Shown: piece by piece, positions 1 through 7,732 of the stretch | Layout: every line of letters begins with the position of its first letter | How positions within the stretch are numbered: position 1 is the first letter of the stretch | Source: a bacterium | Lineage (GTDB): Bacteria; Ratteibacteria; UBA8468; B48-G9; JAFGKM01 | Direction of reading: 5' to 3' | DNA: 29,391 nucleotides | Assembly (NCBI GenBank): GCA_029548585.1 | Contig: JAKPNC010000228.1 | Coordinates: 1 to 29,391, forward strand | Program-made: the position numbers and the translations under genes | The notes under the pieces: generated by a model | The model's database searches: none | What the model saw: only the letters and a program-made list of their open reading frames with translations | What the model was told of the DNA's origin: nothing

Positions 1-722
1 AGGCTCTCTACGGCTCCCCTTGAACCCGGCGGGGGCGTCTGGTTGCGTTTATACTTGCCCGAAAGCCAGCCGAATTCCTGCGGCCCGAAAACGGTAACCC
101 CGATGTTGTAATTTTTGCATACGGGCAATACCTGCTGTTCAACGTGCCTGTCCAGGATATTATATTTCATCTGGTCGACGCACATCCGTTGGTAACCGGC
201 GTACCTGCTCATAAGCTGCGTTTCGACAAGTTTCCATGACTGAAAACATGAAGACCCGATATATCTCACCTTACCCTTTCTTACTAGGTCGGTAAGGGCA
301 CTGAGAAATTCCTCCGTGGGTGCAGGATTTTTCGCCAGTTCGGGTCTTACTTCATCGGGTCGGTGCATAATCAGAAGGTCTATATAATCTGTTTTCAGTC
401 TCCTGAGGGAACCTTCCACCGCCCTGATAATGTTTACCCTCGAACTTCCCCTGTTGTTCAATCCTCCGCCGGTGGGATTTCCCGCCCAGCATTTAGTGGC
501 GACCACGAAGTCTTCTCTGATACCCCGGAGGGATTTCCCGAGAAATTCTTCGGACATGCCTTTTCCGTAGCCGTTTGCGGTATCAAAAAAGTTTATGCCC
601 CCGTCAATGGCTTCCTTGATAATCTTTCCATCTTCTTCCTCGTTATCAGGGAACTGTCCGAGAGCTCCCAAGCATATTCGGGAGACTTTCAGTCCTGTAT
701 TTCCCAGGTTTGTGTATTGCAT
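1..722 (-). CDS. Aldo/keto reductase, downstream copy, C-terminus beyond window edge
   Basis: About 240 residues are visible; the rest lies left of base 1. The protein begins MQYTNLGNTGLKVS and is an NAD(P)H-dependent aldo/keto reductase of the YajO/Tas-like (AKR11-14) group, which reduces aldehydes, ketones or sugars in the cytoplasm. The expected tetrad is present: D47 in FFDTA, Y52 in NGYGKG, K77 in ATKCW and H120 in MHRPD. It is roughly 70% identical by eye to the gene just upstream, so the two are tandem duplicates. Its ATG follows that gene's stop after 25 bases with no clear ribosome site, which suggests translation is low or coupled. The substrate cannot be told from sequence. Confidence 0.88.
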   Translation of the reverse strand, partial: MQYTNLGNTGLKVSRICLGALGQFPDNEEEDGKIIKEAIDGGINFFDTANGYGKGMSEEFLGKSLRGIREDFVVATKCWAGNPTGGGLNNRGSSRVNIIRAVEGSLRRLKTDYIDLLIMHRPDEVRPELAKNPAPTEEFLSALTDLVRKGKVRYIGSSCFQSWKLVETQLMSRYAGYQRMCVDQMKYNILDRHVEQQVLPVCKNYNIGVTVFGPQEFGWLSGKYKRNQTPPPGSRGAVES

Positions 723-747
723 GGTTTTCTATGCCAGTTTTCAGAAA

Positions 748-1764
748 TCAAAGATAATGATTTTCATAATAAGGATTATTTCCCGAACGGGGAGGAGATA
801 TCTTGTCTATCTCATCCATTATTTCCTGGCCCAGTTTTATGTCAACGGCTTTAACATTATCCTTCAAGTGTTCTATAAGCCTGGGTCCGGATAGGACGCT
901 TGTCACCAGTGGTCTGTGTAGCAGCCATGCTATAGCCAGCTGGGAAAGTGTTATCCCGAGTTTTTCCGCTATGGGCTCAAGTTTTTCCAGCATATCGAAA
1001 ATCTTCGGTGCTTCGGGAGAATCAAAATCCACAAAAATCTTTCTTACCGCCCTTGAATCTTTTGGAGGAGCGACGTTTCTCTTGTATTTGCCCGAGAGCC
1101 AGCCTCCGTCAAGGGGACTGAAAATGGTTACCCCGATGCCATATTTCTTGCATACGGGAAGTACCTGCTGTTCTACGAACCTGTCCAGGATGGTATACTT
1201 GAGCTGGTCGGCACACATCCTTTCGTACCTGTCGTATCTGCTCATGAGCTGTGTTTCGACAAGCTTCCATGGCTGGTAGCATGAGGATCCTATATATCTT
1301 ACCTTGCCCTGCTTAACGAGGTTGGTCAGGGTTGAAAGGATATCCTCTGTCGCTGTGGGATTTTTTGCAAGCGCCGGCATCACTTCGTCGGGCCTGTGCA
1401 TAGTCAGAAGGTCGACGTAATCGGTCTTGAGCCTCCTGAGAGAATTTTCCACGGCGCTTATTATATTGACCCTTGAACTTCCCCTGTTGTTTTTTCCTCC
1501 CACTCCCGGGTTGCCTCCCCAGCACTTTGTAGCAATAACATAATCTTCTCTTTTTCCGGCCAGCGCCTTGCCGAGAATTTCTTCGGACTTTCCTTTGACG
1601 TACCCTCCTGCGGTATCGAAGAAGTTAATGCCCATGTTAATGGCTTCGTTAATAATCTCTATATCCTTTGATTCTTCCTGGTAGGCCCCGAAATTCATTG
1701 CTCCAAGGCATATCCGCGAAACCTTCAGACCGGTTTCCCCAAGATTTGAATACTCCATAGCCAT
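748..1764 (-). CDS. Aldo/keto reductase, upstream copy, complete
   Basis: A 338-residue, full-length aldo/keto reductase with a single TIM-barrel domain. Visible catalytic residues are D50 (FFDTA), Y55 (GGYVKG), K80 (ATKCW) and H123 (MHRPD). The segment GSSCYQPW is the usual barrel strand before the cofactor site, and TSVLSGPR near the C-terminus fits NADP-phosphate binding. I chose the first ATG (MAMEYS) because GGAGG lies eight bases upstream; MEYS two codons later is possible. It heads a minus-strand operon with its own paralogue. Family role: NAD(P)H-linked reduction of a carbonyl or sugar, substrate unknown. A cytoplasmic location is inferred from the absence of a signal peptide. Confidence 0.93.
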   Translation of the reverse strand: MAMEYSNLGETGLKVSRICLGAMNFGAYQEESKDIEIINEAINMGINFFDTAGGYVKGKSEEILGKALAGKREDYVIATKCWGGNPGVGGKNNRGSSRVNIISAVENSLRRLKTDYVDLLTMHRPDEVMPALAKNPTATEDILSTLTNLVKQGKVRYIGSSCYQPWKLVETQLMSRYDRYERMCADQLKYTILDRFVEQQVLPVCKKYGIGVTIFSPLDGGWLSGKYKRNVAPPKDSRAVRKIFVDFDSPEAPKIFDMLEKLEPIAEKLGITLSQLAIAWLLHRPLVTSVLSGPRLIEHLKDNVKAVDIKLGQEIMDEIDKISPPRSGNNPYYENHYL

Positions 1765-1850
1765 GTTTTTTTCCTCCGTTGTTAAAAAAACTCTTCAACT
1801 GTGGGTTTAAAGATAATAAACTTTACACCTATTTTCAAAATAAATCAACA

Positions 1851-1889
1851 GAATTTCATGAAACAATTCTGGTTCAAACTCTGAAATTC
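1851..1889. repeat. Inverted repeat GAATTTCA / TGAAATTC, possible operator
   Basis: Perfect 8-base arms at 1851-1858 and 1882-1889 enclose 23 bases. The 10-base palindrome TTTCATGAAA (1854-1863) overlaps the first arm. The motif TTCATGA recurs in related form after the second arm (AAATTCATGA, 1884-1893). Its position upstream of the reductase genes, in AT-rich non-coding DNA, suits a repressor or activator site. No regulator gene lies beside it. Confidence 0.4.
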
Positions 1890-2062
1890 ATGACCATCAA
1901 GATCTTGAAACCCAGTCTGCTCTTTTGCCGGGGTATATGATCGGATATCCTTGACTCCTGCGGATCATTTTTGTCTCCTTTACACCGGGGCTCTTTGAAG
2001 GAGTCTCCGCGAGACCTTTGAAAAACCGTCTTCCCTTTTTTTTAGGAGGATATCCTGTTTTC

Positions 2063-2071
2063 TGATATAAT
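2063..2071 (+). promoter_or_regulatory. Extended -10 promoter (TGaTATAAT) of the lol operon
   Basis: TG at 2063-2064, one base, then TATAAT at 2066-2071 matches an extended -10. No good -35 is visible 16-18 bases upstream, which such promoters can lack. The 11-mer TATAATGTAAG is shared exactly with the consensus promoter at 6010-6020. The 10-base palindrome AGGATATCCT (2047-2056) lies where the -35 and spacer would be. Confidence 0.6.
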
Positions 2072-2147
2072 GTAAGGACTTTTAAAAGAGGGCAGTGCAG
2101 TCAAATGTCTTTCTATGTTTCGTTTCTGCCACATCCCGGGGGCACCT

Positions 2148-3335
2148 ATGTTTTCCTATAATTATTTCCTGGCCAGGAAGTTTGCAGGAAGAAGGAAATC
2201 TGACAATTTTCTCTGGTTTATAAGTGTTTTTTCCATGGCCGGGGTTGCCATAGGGGTGGTGGCCCTCATGCTTGTCATAGGGGTCATGAACGGATTTTCC
2301 AAGGAGCTGAAGCGCAAGATAATAGGAGCGCATCCAACCATCACGATCGAGGGCAGGCCTTTAATCGGTGGTTACGAGGAAATAATCAACAGGATCAGGA
2401 AGGATATTCCCGAGGTGGAAGGGATAGCTCCTTATATTTCAACCCAGGTCATATACAAGTCGGACAGGTATCTCATAGGAGGCGTTCTCCGGGGAGTAGA
2501 TCCCCTGCGGGAGGAGTCTGTTACAAACCTGGGCAGGTTCGTCATAAAGGGTGATTACCAGGGATTGGATAAAGGCATCCTGCTCGGAAGCGAGCTTGCA
2601 GGTGAGCTGGAGGTGGGTGTCGGTGATTCCATCTCCGTAATTGCCGGCCTTTCTCCTGCAGTTTTTTCAACCAGGGTTGCCGGAATAGTTGAATACGGCG
2701 TCTATGCGTTTGATTCTTCCATGGGCTTTGCTTCCCTTGAGAATACCAGGACATTTCTCAGGACGGGGGATGTTGTGCACGGAATAGGCATCAGGACAGA
2801 AAATATATACGAATCCGAAAAGATTGCAGAAAGCATCAGGAGATCTCTCGGCTACAGGCACAACGTTACAACCTGGATCCAGAAGAATAAGATACTCTTT
2901 GCCGCCCTTGCCCTTGAAAAAAAAGCCATGTCGGTGATACTTGCGCTTATCGTCCTGGTTGCGTCTTTCAACATATCTGCAACCCTTATGATAACAGTCT
3001 ACAGGAAGGTCAAGGAGATAGGGATACTCCGGGCCCTCGGGGTCTCGTCCCGGGAGGTCGGACGGATCTTCCTTTACCAGGGGCTCCTCATCGGCATCAA
3101 GGGACTTGTTGCCGGGCTTGTCACCGGAGGCATCCTGGCCATGCTCCTGAGGAAATACCAGTTCGTGAAACTGCCGGAATTTGTTTACGACCTCTCCCGG
3201 CTTCCCGTCGACATTTCTCTTATGGACATTTCATGGATATCCGGGATGGTGATACTCATAGTTTGCATCGCGAGCCTCTACCCGGCCCGCAGGGCTGCAC
3301 GTTTGAATCCTAACCAGGCTATAAGGAATGAATAA
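2148..3335 (+). CDS. LolC/LolE-type lipoprotein-releasing ABC permease
   Basis: A 395-residue inner-membrane protein of the LolC/E (MacB/FtsX-like) family, which with LolD extracts lipoproteins from the inner membrane for transfer to the outer membrane. The N-terminus (MFSYNYFLARKF) leads into one membrane helix (VAIGVVALMLVIGVMNGF). A periplasmic domain of about 200 residues follows, then three C-terminal helices, including VILALIVLVASFNISATLM and a last one ending in SLYPARRAARLNP, the family's terminal signature. The ATG at 2115 would add 11 residues unlike the family; the ATG at 2148 is preceded by GGGGG and gives the normal start. Only one permease gene is present, so the complex may be a homodimer or use another subunit elsewhere. 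Its last 8 bases overlap lolD. Confidence 0.92.
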   Translation: MFSYNYFLARKFAGRRKSDNFLWFISVFSMAGVAIGVVALMLVIGVMNGFSKELKRKIIGAHPTITIEGRPLIGGYEEIINRIRKDIPEVEGIAPYISTQVIYKSDRYLIGGVLRGVDPLREESVTNLGRFVIKGDYQGLDKGILLGSELAGELEVGVGDSISVIAGLSPAVFSTRVAGIVEYGVYAFDSSMGFASLENTRTFLRTGDVVHGIGIRTENIYESEKIAESIRRSLGYRHNVTTWIQKNKILFAALALEKKAMSVILALIVLVASFNISATLMITVYRKVKEIGILRALGVSSREVGRIFLYQGLLIGIKGLVAGLVTGGILAMLLRKYQFVKLPEFVYDLSRLPVDISLMDISWISGMVILIVCIASLYPARRAARLNPNQAIRNE

Positions 3336-4014
3336 ACTTCTTGTATCAGACGTTACCAGGGAATACCCGGGAGGAGTTTTTGCCCTCAGCGGAGTCAGTT
3401 TTGAAGTTGTGAAGGGAGATATAGCTGTAGTGGTGGGCCCTTCCGGCTCGGGGAAAACGACCCTCCTCAACATACTGGGACTGCTCGACAGGCCGACCCG
3501 CGGAAGCGTTTTCATGGACGGCCTTGACCTGACTCATCTGGGTGAAAAAGAGGCTGCGAGGATCATGAACGCATCGTTCGGCTTTATATTCCAGTTCTTC
3601 TACCTGATACCCGAGCTGACGGTGATTGAAAACGTCATGCTTCCCCTGTGGATAAGAGACAAAACATCCCTGAAGCTTAAAAATTACCGGGCCCAGGCGG
3701 AATGTCTGCTCGATGAGTTCGGGATGTCCGGCAGAAGGGATTTTTATCCTTCCCAGCTTTCAGGAGGGGAACTTCAGAGGGTTGCAATATGCAGGAGCCT
3801 TGTCTGCGAACCTGACGTTATTTTTGCCGACGAGCCGACCGGGAGCATAGACAGGAAGTCCACCGAGATGTTTTTTGAGCTGGTCAGGAAACTTAACAGG
3901 GAAAAGGGGGTTACCTTTGTCATAGGTACCCACAACGAAAAATTCCTCGATTTCGCCACCGAGGTAATATCCCTTAACAAGGGGGAACTTGCGGATATAT
4001 CCAGGAGGGGCTGA
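3328..4014 (+). CDS. lolD: LolD-type ABC transporter ATPase
   Basis: A 228-residue cytoplasmic ATPase of the LolD/MacB group that powers lipoprotein release by the permease encoded just upstream. Walker A is GPSGSGKTT (residues 37-45), the signature is LSGGELQRVAICRSL and Walker B is VIFADEPTGSID. The segment FGFIFQFFYLIPELTVIENVMLPL is the typical LolD Q-loop region. H-loop histidine is in IGTHNEKF. Its start codon lies inside the end of the permease gene (8-base overlap), which indicates translational coupling. Length is normal for LolD. Confidence 0.92.
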   Translation: MNKLLVSDVTREYPGGVFALSGVSFEVVKGDIAVVVGPSGSGKTTLLNILGLLDRPTRGSVFMDGLDLTHLGEKEAARIMNASFGFIFQFFYLIPELTVIENVMLPLWIRDKTSLKLKNYRAQAECLLDEFGMSGRRDFYPSQLSGGELQRVAICRSLVCEPDVIFADEPTGSIDRKSTEMFFELVRKLNREKGVTFVIGTHNEKFLDFATEVISLNKGELADISRRG

Positions 4015-4084
4015 ACTCATTGGCCGGTTTTCTGACCCTGCTTTAACAGTCCCATGGGCAGGATAAAATGAACGGGGGATCAAA

Positions 4085-5182
4085 ATGGAAAAGAGGGCAT
4101 GGATAGACGTTGATTTTCCATCAATTTGCGACAACATAGACAAGATGAAGAAGACCACCGGCAGGAAATTCCTGGCCTGTGTTAAGGCTGACTGTTACGG
4201 GATGGGGATGAGCAGTATCGCCAGGGGAATAGAGAAAAAAGCAGACTTCTTTGGCGTTGCAGAAACGTCCGAAGCGATCTCTCTCAGGGAAGGAGGAATC
4301 AGGAAGCCCGTGCTGGTAATGGGGAGCATGCTGCCCGGGGATGCCGATATTCTGGCTGTGAACAACATAAGGATAACCCTGTGCAACAGGGAAATGCTGA
4401 AGAAGATCGCCTCTGTCGCCGCAAAAAGAAACATAAGGGTCAACGTTCACATAAAGATTGATACCGGCCTTGGCAGGATAGGCGTCATGCCAGGCGAAGC
4501 TGTCGATTTCATAGAGGAGGCGTCAAAGGTAAAAGGGATCAGGATAGAGGGAATATTCACCCATCTTGCAACGGCTGACTGGGATGATGACGGGTATGCG
4601 AGGGGTCAGCTCGGATCCTTCATGAATATCCTCAGGAAGGTTGAATCCATGAAGATACCAATCAGGCACATTGCCAATTCCGCCGCTCTCATTAAGTTTC
4701 CGGAAACCTACAGGGATTTCGACATGGTAAGGATAGGTCTTCTCTTCCTCGGGGTTTATCCGGACAGGAAACTTCATGCCGGCCTTCCCCTGAAGCCTGC
4801 CCTTTCGGGTCACTGCAGGGTTCTTTACCTCAAGGATGTTCCAAGGGGAACCGGCCTGAGCTACGGTATTACCTACAGGACAAGGAAGGATATTACAAAG
4901 GTTGCGACAGTGGGCATAGGTTACGGTGACGGGTACAAGAGGTTCCTCTCCAACAGGTATTGGATGGAATACAAAGGAAAGAAGCTACGGATACTCGGCA
5001 ACGTATGCATGGACCAGACCCTTGTCGATGCTACGGGAACCGGCCTGAAAACAGGAGAAACTCTCAGGATTTTCGGGGACAGGTTTGAAATCGAGGAGAT
5101 GGCAGTCAGGGGAAATACCGTTCCGCAGGAGATTCTTTGCGGTTTCGGAAGCAGGCGCATGGAGAAAATATACAAAAAATGA
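4085..5182 (+). CDS. alr: Alanine racemase
   Basis: A 365-residue PLP enzyme that interconverts L- and D-alanine for peptidoglycan. The N-terminal TIM barrel carries the PLP lysine K34 in VKADCYGMG, where most relatives have VKANAYGHG. The second catalytic base is Y260 in GTGLSYGITY. The C-terminal beta domain has GYGDGYKR and GNVCMDQTLVD. GGGGG lies upstream of the ATG. It follows lolD after 70 bases and overlaps the next gene by four bases (ATGA), so it is probably in one envelope-related operon with lol and the prenyl synthase. The Asn-to-Asp and Ala-to-Cys changes in the lysine motif are mild variants. Confidence 0.95.
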   Translation: MEKRAWIDVDFPSICDNIDKMKKTTGRKFLACVKADCYGMGMSSIARGIEKKADFFGVAETSEAISLREGGIRKPVLVMGSMLPGDADILAVNNIRITLCNREMLKKIASVAAKRNIRVNVHIKIDTGLGRIGVMPGEAVDFIEEASKVKGIRIEGIFTHLATADWDDDGYARGQLGSFMNILRKVESMKIPIRHIANSAALIKFPETYRDFDMVRIGLLFLGVYPDRKLHAGLPLKPALSGHCRVLYLKDVPRGTGLSYGITYRTRKDITKVATVGIGYGDGYKRFLSNRYWMEYKGKKLRILGNVCMDQTLVDATGTGLKTGETLRIFGDRFEIEEMAVRGNTVPQEILCGFGSRRMEKIYKK

Positions 5183-5991
5183 AAATGGTAAAAAAAGAGT
5201 TTGAAGAATACAGGAGGAAGATCGAGGAAAGGCTTGAAATTCTGCTGCCTCCGGCCGGCATGGAACCCAGGGTCCTTCACAGGGCCATGAGGTACAGCGT
5301 CTTATCCGGGGGCAAGAGGCTCAGGCCCGTAATAGTTCTTGCTTCAGGGGACATCGCGGGGGTTGACCACGAAAAGCTTATGCCCGCAGCCTGCGGGCTG
5401 GAGATCCTTCATAATTTTTCTCTCGTGCACGACGACCTGCCTGCAATGGATAACGACGATTACAGGCGGGGTAAACTCACCTGTCACAAGAAGTTCGGAG
5501 AGGATGTTGCAATCCTTGCCGGGGATGCTCTCCTGACGCTTGCCTTCGAAGCCATATCCGAAACGGGCCTTGTTTCCCTTGTAAAAGCGGTTGCCAGGGC
5601 AACGGGATCCCTTGGCATGGCGGGAGGACAGGTTCTTGACATGAAATTCAAGGACAGGAAGGTTCCCGGGCATATGAAAAAGAAGATAGACGTCTTGAAG
5701 ACGGGATGCCTCTTCAAGGTATGTTTTGAAGCTCCTCTCCATTTCAGGAAGGTTTCAGAGAAAGATTCCCGGACGATATCGAGGCTTGCAGACAACTTCG
5801 GCCAGGCTTTCCAGGTAAGGGACGACATCGAGGACAACGAGGGAGACGCCTCTTCCATGAAGAAGAAGCTCGAAATCCTTTACGGGGAGATGAAAAGGGA
5901 CATCTGCTCCTTCGGGGAAAGGGGAAAGCTTCTCGGGTACATAAACGAAAGGCTGTTTAACGTTACCGCGGCCGGTCTGAAAAACCATTGA
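5179..5991 (+). CDS. Polyprenyl (farnesyl/geranylgeranyl) diphosphate synthase
   Basis: A 270-residue trans-prenyltransferase of the IspA family that condenses isopentenyl diphosphate with allylic diphosphates. GGKRLRP (44-50) binds diphosphate. The first aspartate motif is DDLPAMD (85-91), with the two-residue insertion typical of bacterial short-chain synthases, and the second is DDIED in FQVRDDIEDNEGD. GQVLD is also present. I start at the ATG overlapping the alr stop (ATGA); the ATG at 5137 would lie inside alr. It is slightly shorter than most IspA proteins. Product chain length (C15 or C20) cannot be settled by eye. Products feed quinone, hopanoid or undecaprenyl synthesis. Confidence 0.9.
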   Translation: MKMVKKEFEEYRRKIEERLEILLPPAGMEPRVLHRAMRYSVLSGGKRLRPVIVLASGDIAGVDHEKLMPAACGLEILHNFSLVHDDLPAMDNDDYRRGKLTCHKKFGEDVAILAGDALLTLAFEAISETGLVSLVKAVARATGSLGMAGGQVLDMKFKDRKVPGHMKKKIDVLKTGCLFKVCFEAPLHFRKVSEKDSRTISRLADNFGQAFQVRDDIEDNEGDASSMKKKLEILYGEMKRDICSFGERGKLLGYINERLFNVTAAGLKNH

Positions 5992-6015
5992 CATTTTACG
6001 TTTTTTATGTATAAT
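5988..6015 (+). promoter_or_regulatory. Consensus sigma-70 promoter before the ABC-TPR operon
   Basis: TTGACA (5988-5993), a 16-base spacer and TATAAT (6010-6015). The -35 box overlaps the TGA stop of the prenyl synthase gene. Transcription would begin near 6022, about 70 bases before the ATPase start. The -10 is followed by GTAAG, as at the lol promoter. Confidence 0.85.
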
Positions 6016-6093
6016 GTAAGACTGTAGTTTTTATGATTAAAGTGGTTTAAAACGGGCTTTTTAAGGTCTGCAGGCAAAAAGAGGGAGGTGTGC

Positions 6094-6870
6094 ATGCCGC
6101 TTCTTAAAGTAACCGGCTTATCCAAGGTTTTTCAACTCGGCAGGAATAAAACCGTTACCGCCCTGAATAATGTTAATTTTGAAGTTGAAGATGGCGAGAT
6201 TTTCGGCATACTGGGTCCCAACGGATCAGGCAAAACAACCTGCCTCAAGCTCCTGCTTGGCATTCTTTTTCCCACGGAAGGCAGCATAAGCATCATGGGT
6301 AAGAACCAGTTTGACGTGGAGGCAAAGTCCAGGATAGGTTTCCTGCCTGAAAATCCTTACTACTACGAGTATCTTTGCGGTACGGAAGTCCTTAATTTTT
6401 ACGGGCGCCTGTTCGGGATGCCCAAAGGCCTGATAAAAGAGAGGACAGAGTATCTTCTGAAACTGGTGAACCTGCAGGATGCGGGCAAGCTTGCCCTGAG
6501 GCATTATTCAAAGGGGATGCTTGAAAGGATTGGACTCGCTTCCAGCCTCATAAACGATCCCAAGATACTTATTCTCGACGAGCCGACTACAGGCCTTGAT
6601 CCTATAGGGTGCAAGGAGACAAGGGATCTTCTTGTCAGGCTCAAGGAAATGGGCAAGACAATACTTCTTTCGAGCCATTTTCTTTCAGAGGTTGAAAGGG
6701 TTTGCAGCCGGATAGCCATATTTCACAGGGGAAACCTGCTGACTACCGGATCGCTTTCTTCCCTGCTTAACCAGTATGGCGCTGATAACCTGGAAGACCT
6801 TTTTGTCAAGAGTATTGAGAAGTACGATGTAGAGCTGGAAAGCGGAAAGCCGGTGGCAGCCACGGATTGA
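6094..6870 (+). CDS. ABC transporter ATPase (CcmA/NatA type)
   Basis: A 258-residue ATPase for an ABC-2 exporter. Walker A GPNGSGKTT is at 41-49; the Q-loop position reads LPENPYY, as in many NatA/NodI-type proteins. The signature is a variant, YSKGMLERIGLASSL, Walker B is ILILDEPTTGLD and the switch histidine is in SSHFLSE. I chose ATG at 6094, five bases after GGGAGG, rather than the in-frame GTG at 6088, which overlaps that ribosome site. It is followed by an ABC-2 permease and a TPR protein, which form a conserved-looking trio. Substrate is unknown. The last residues (about 240-258) are a divergent tail. Confidence 0.9.
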   Translation: MPLLKVTGLSKVFQLGRNKTVTALNNVNFEVEDGEIFGILGPNGSGKTTCLKLLLGILFPTEGSISIMGKNQFDVEAKSRIGFLPENPYYYEYLCGTEVLNFYGRLFGMPKGLIKERTEYLLKLVNLQDAGKLALRHYSKGMLERIGLASSLINDPKILILDEPTTGLDPIGCKETRDLLVRLKEMGKTILLSSHFLSEVERVCSRIAIFHRGNLLTTGSLSSLLNQYGADNLEDLFVKSIEKYDVELESGKPVAATD

Positions 6871-6967
6871 AGGAGCAGCCGGGGCAATCCATACATGTGC
6901 AATATTTCCCTTCCCGCCTGCTGCCGTGTGAGGGGGGGGCTTGAAGAATAAGCATAAAGGAGACAAA

Positions 6968-7732
6968 ATGGGTAAAATGTGGGTTATTGCAACCAATACG
7001 TTCAGGGAAGCCCTTAGGAAAAAGACTCTTTACATCCTTCTGGTGGTCGCCCTCGTGGCTATAGGAACCTCGAGGTTCTTCTCCTTCCTTGCCGCCCAGG
7101 ACGAACTCAAGATGATAAAAGACGTAAGTTTTGCCACGATCGAGTTTTTCGGGGCAATACTGGCCATATTTACTGCCATGGGAGGGGTATCCGGAGAAAT
7201 AGAGAAGAAGACCATTTACACGCTTCTCGCAAAGCCCATCACGAGAAAGAATTTCATCATAGGCAAGTTCCTGGGCCAGTCCATGGTCATACTTCTCAAC
7301 GCGATACTTATAAGCCTCTTCTTCATCGGGCTTCTTATCTCCAAGAAAGCCGTTCCTGACATGGAGATATACAAGAGCCTCCTGCTCATATACATAGAGC
7401 TTCTTATGATCGGGGCCATATCCCTTGCCGTGGCGACATTCGCCACAGATGCTTTCAACATAATTCTTTCTTTCTTCCTCTTCATAACCGGAAACCTCTC
7501 GGTCTACTTCAAGCAGGTCATAGAAAGGACCGAAAATATAATTTTCAAGGGACTGGGGTACATGTTGTACAACATCATTCCAAATTACGAAAATTTTAAC
7601 ATAAGGGACCAGGTTGTGGTTGGAGTGAACGTCAGCTGGCAGTATGTGGGCCAAACAATCCTTTACGGGGTAATGTACATAGTGATAGCGGTCCTTGTAG
7701 GCATATACTTTTTTCAAAAGAGGGAAGTATGA
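6968..7732 (+). CDS. ABC-2 type permease, partner of the upstream ATPase
   Basis: A 254-residue polytopic inner-membrane protein. The start MGKMWVIATNTFREALRKKTLY is typical of NosY/ABC-2 permeases, with the coupling helix next to the first membrane segment (ILLVVALVAIGTSRF). Further hydrophobic segments are near FFGAILAIFTAMGG, SMVILLNAILISLFFIGLLI, LLMIGAISLAVATFA, IILSFFLFITGNLSVYF and GVMYIVIAVLVGIYFF. The motif KKTIYTLLAKPITRKNFIIGKFLG is the diagnostic cytoplasmic loop. ATG at 6968 follows AAAGGAG; the in-frame TTG at 6941 has no such site. The 97 bases before it contain a run of eight Gs (6932-6939). It overlaps the TPR gene by four bases (ATGA). Substrate unknown. Confidence 0.88.
   Translation: MGKMWVIATNTFREALRKKTLYILLVVALVAIGTSRFFSFLAAQDELKMIKDVSFATIEFFGAILAIFTAMGGVSGEIEKKTIYTLLAKPITRKNFIIGKFLGQSMVILLNAILISLFFIGLLISKKAVPDMEIYKSLLLIYIELLMIGAISLAVATFATDAFNIILSFFLFITGNLSVYFKQVIERTENIIFKGLGYMLYNIIPNYENFNIRDQVVVGVNVSWQYVGQTILYGVMYIVIAVLVGIYFFQKREV

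Larger units (their letters stand above)
1765..2147. other. Divergent intergenic region between the aldo/keto reductase and Lol operons
   Basis: This 383-base stretch has no convincing gene. It holds the leader and probable promoter of the minus-strand reductases. A possible minus-strand site is TTGATT with a 17-base spacer and TAAAGT near 1820-1850, which is weak. It also holds an inverted-repeat cluster at 1851-1889, a 6-bp dyad at 1937-1968 followed by five Ts, a short hairpin (GTCTC/GAGAC) near 2000-2012 and the extended -10 of the lol operon. The octamer palindrome GGATATCC occurs at 1943-1950 and 2048-2055. Confidence 0.6.

Noticed and set aside
1937..1972. ATGATC...GATCAT followed by five Ts as a terminator
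   Set aside because: The 6-bp AT-rich stem with a 20-base loop is too weak, and no gene ends upstream of it on the plus strand.
2115..2147. Upstream in-frame start for the LolC/E-like protein
   Set aside because: The extra 11 residues do not fit the family N-terminus and the ATG at 2148 has a better ribosome site.
6932..6939. Run of eight Gs before the ABC-2 permease as a phase-variation tract
   Set aside because: It is outside the chosen coding frame and far from the ribosome site at 6959-6964; a single non-coding G8 is weak evidence.
6806..7717. 303-codon minus-strand frame opposite the ABC ATPase end and permease
   Set aside because: It is the complement of a clear ABC-2 permease with membrane segments; its translation is rich in Tyr, His and charged residues typical of a shadow frame.
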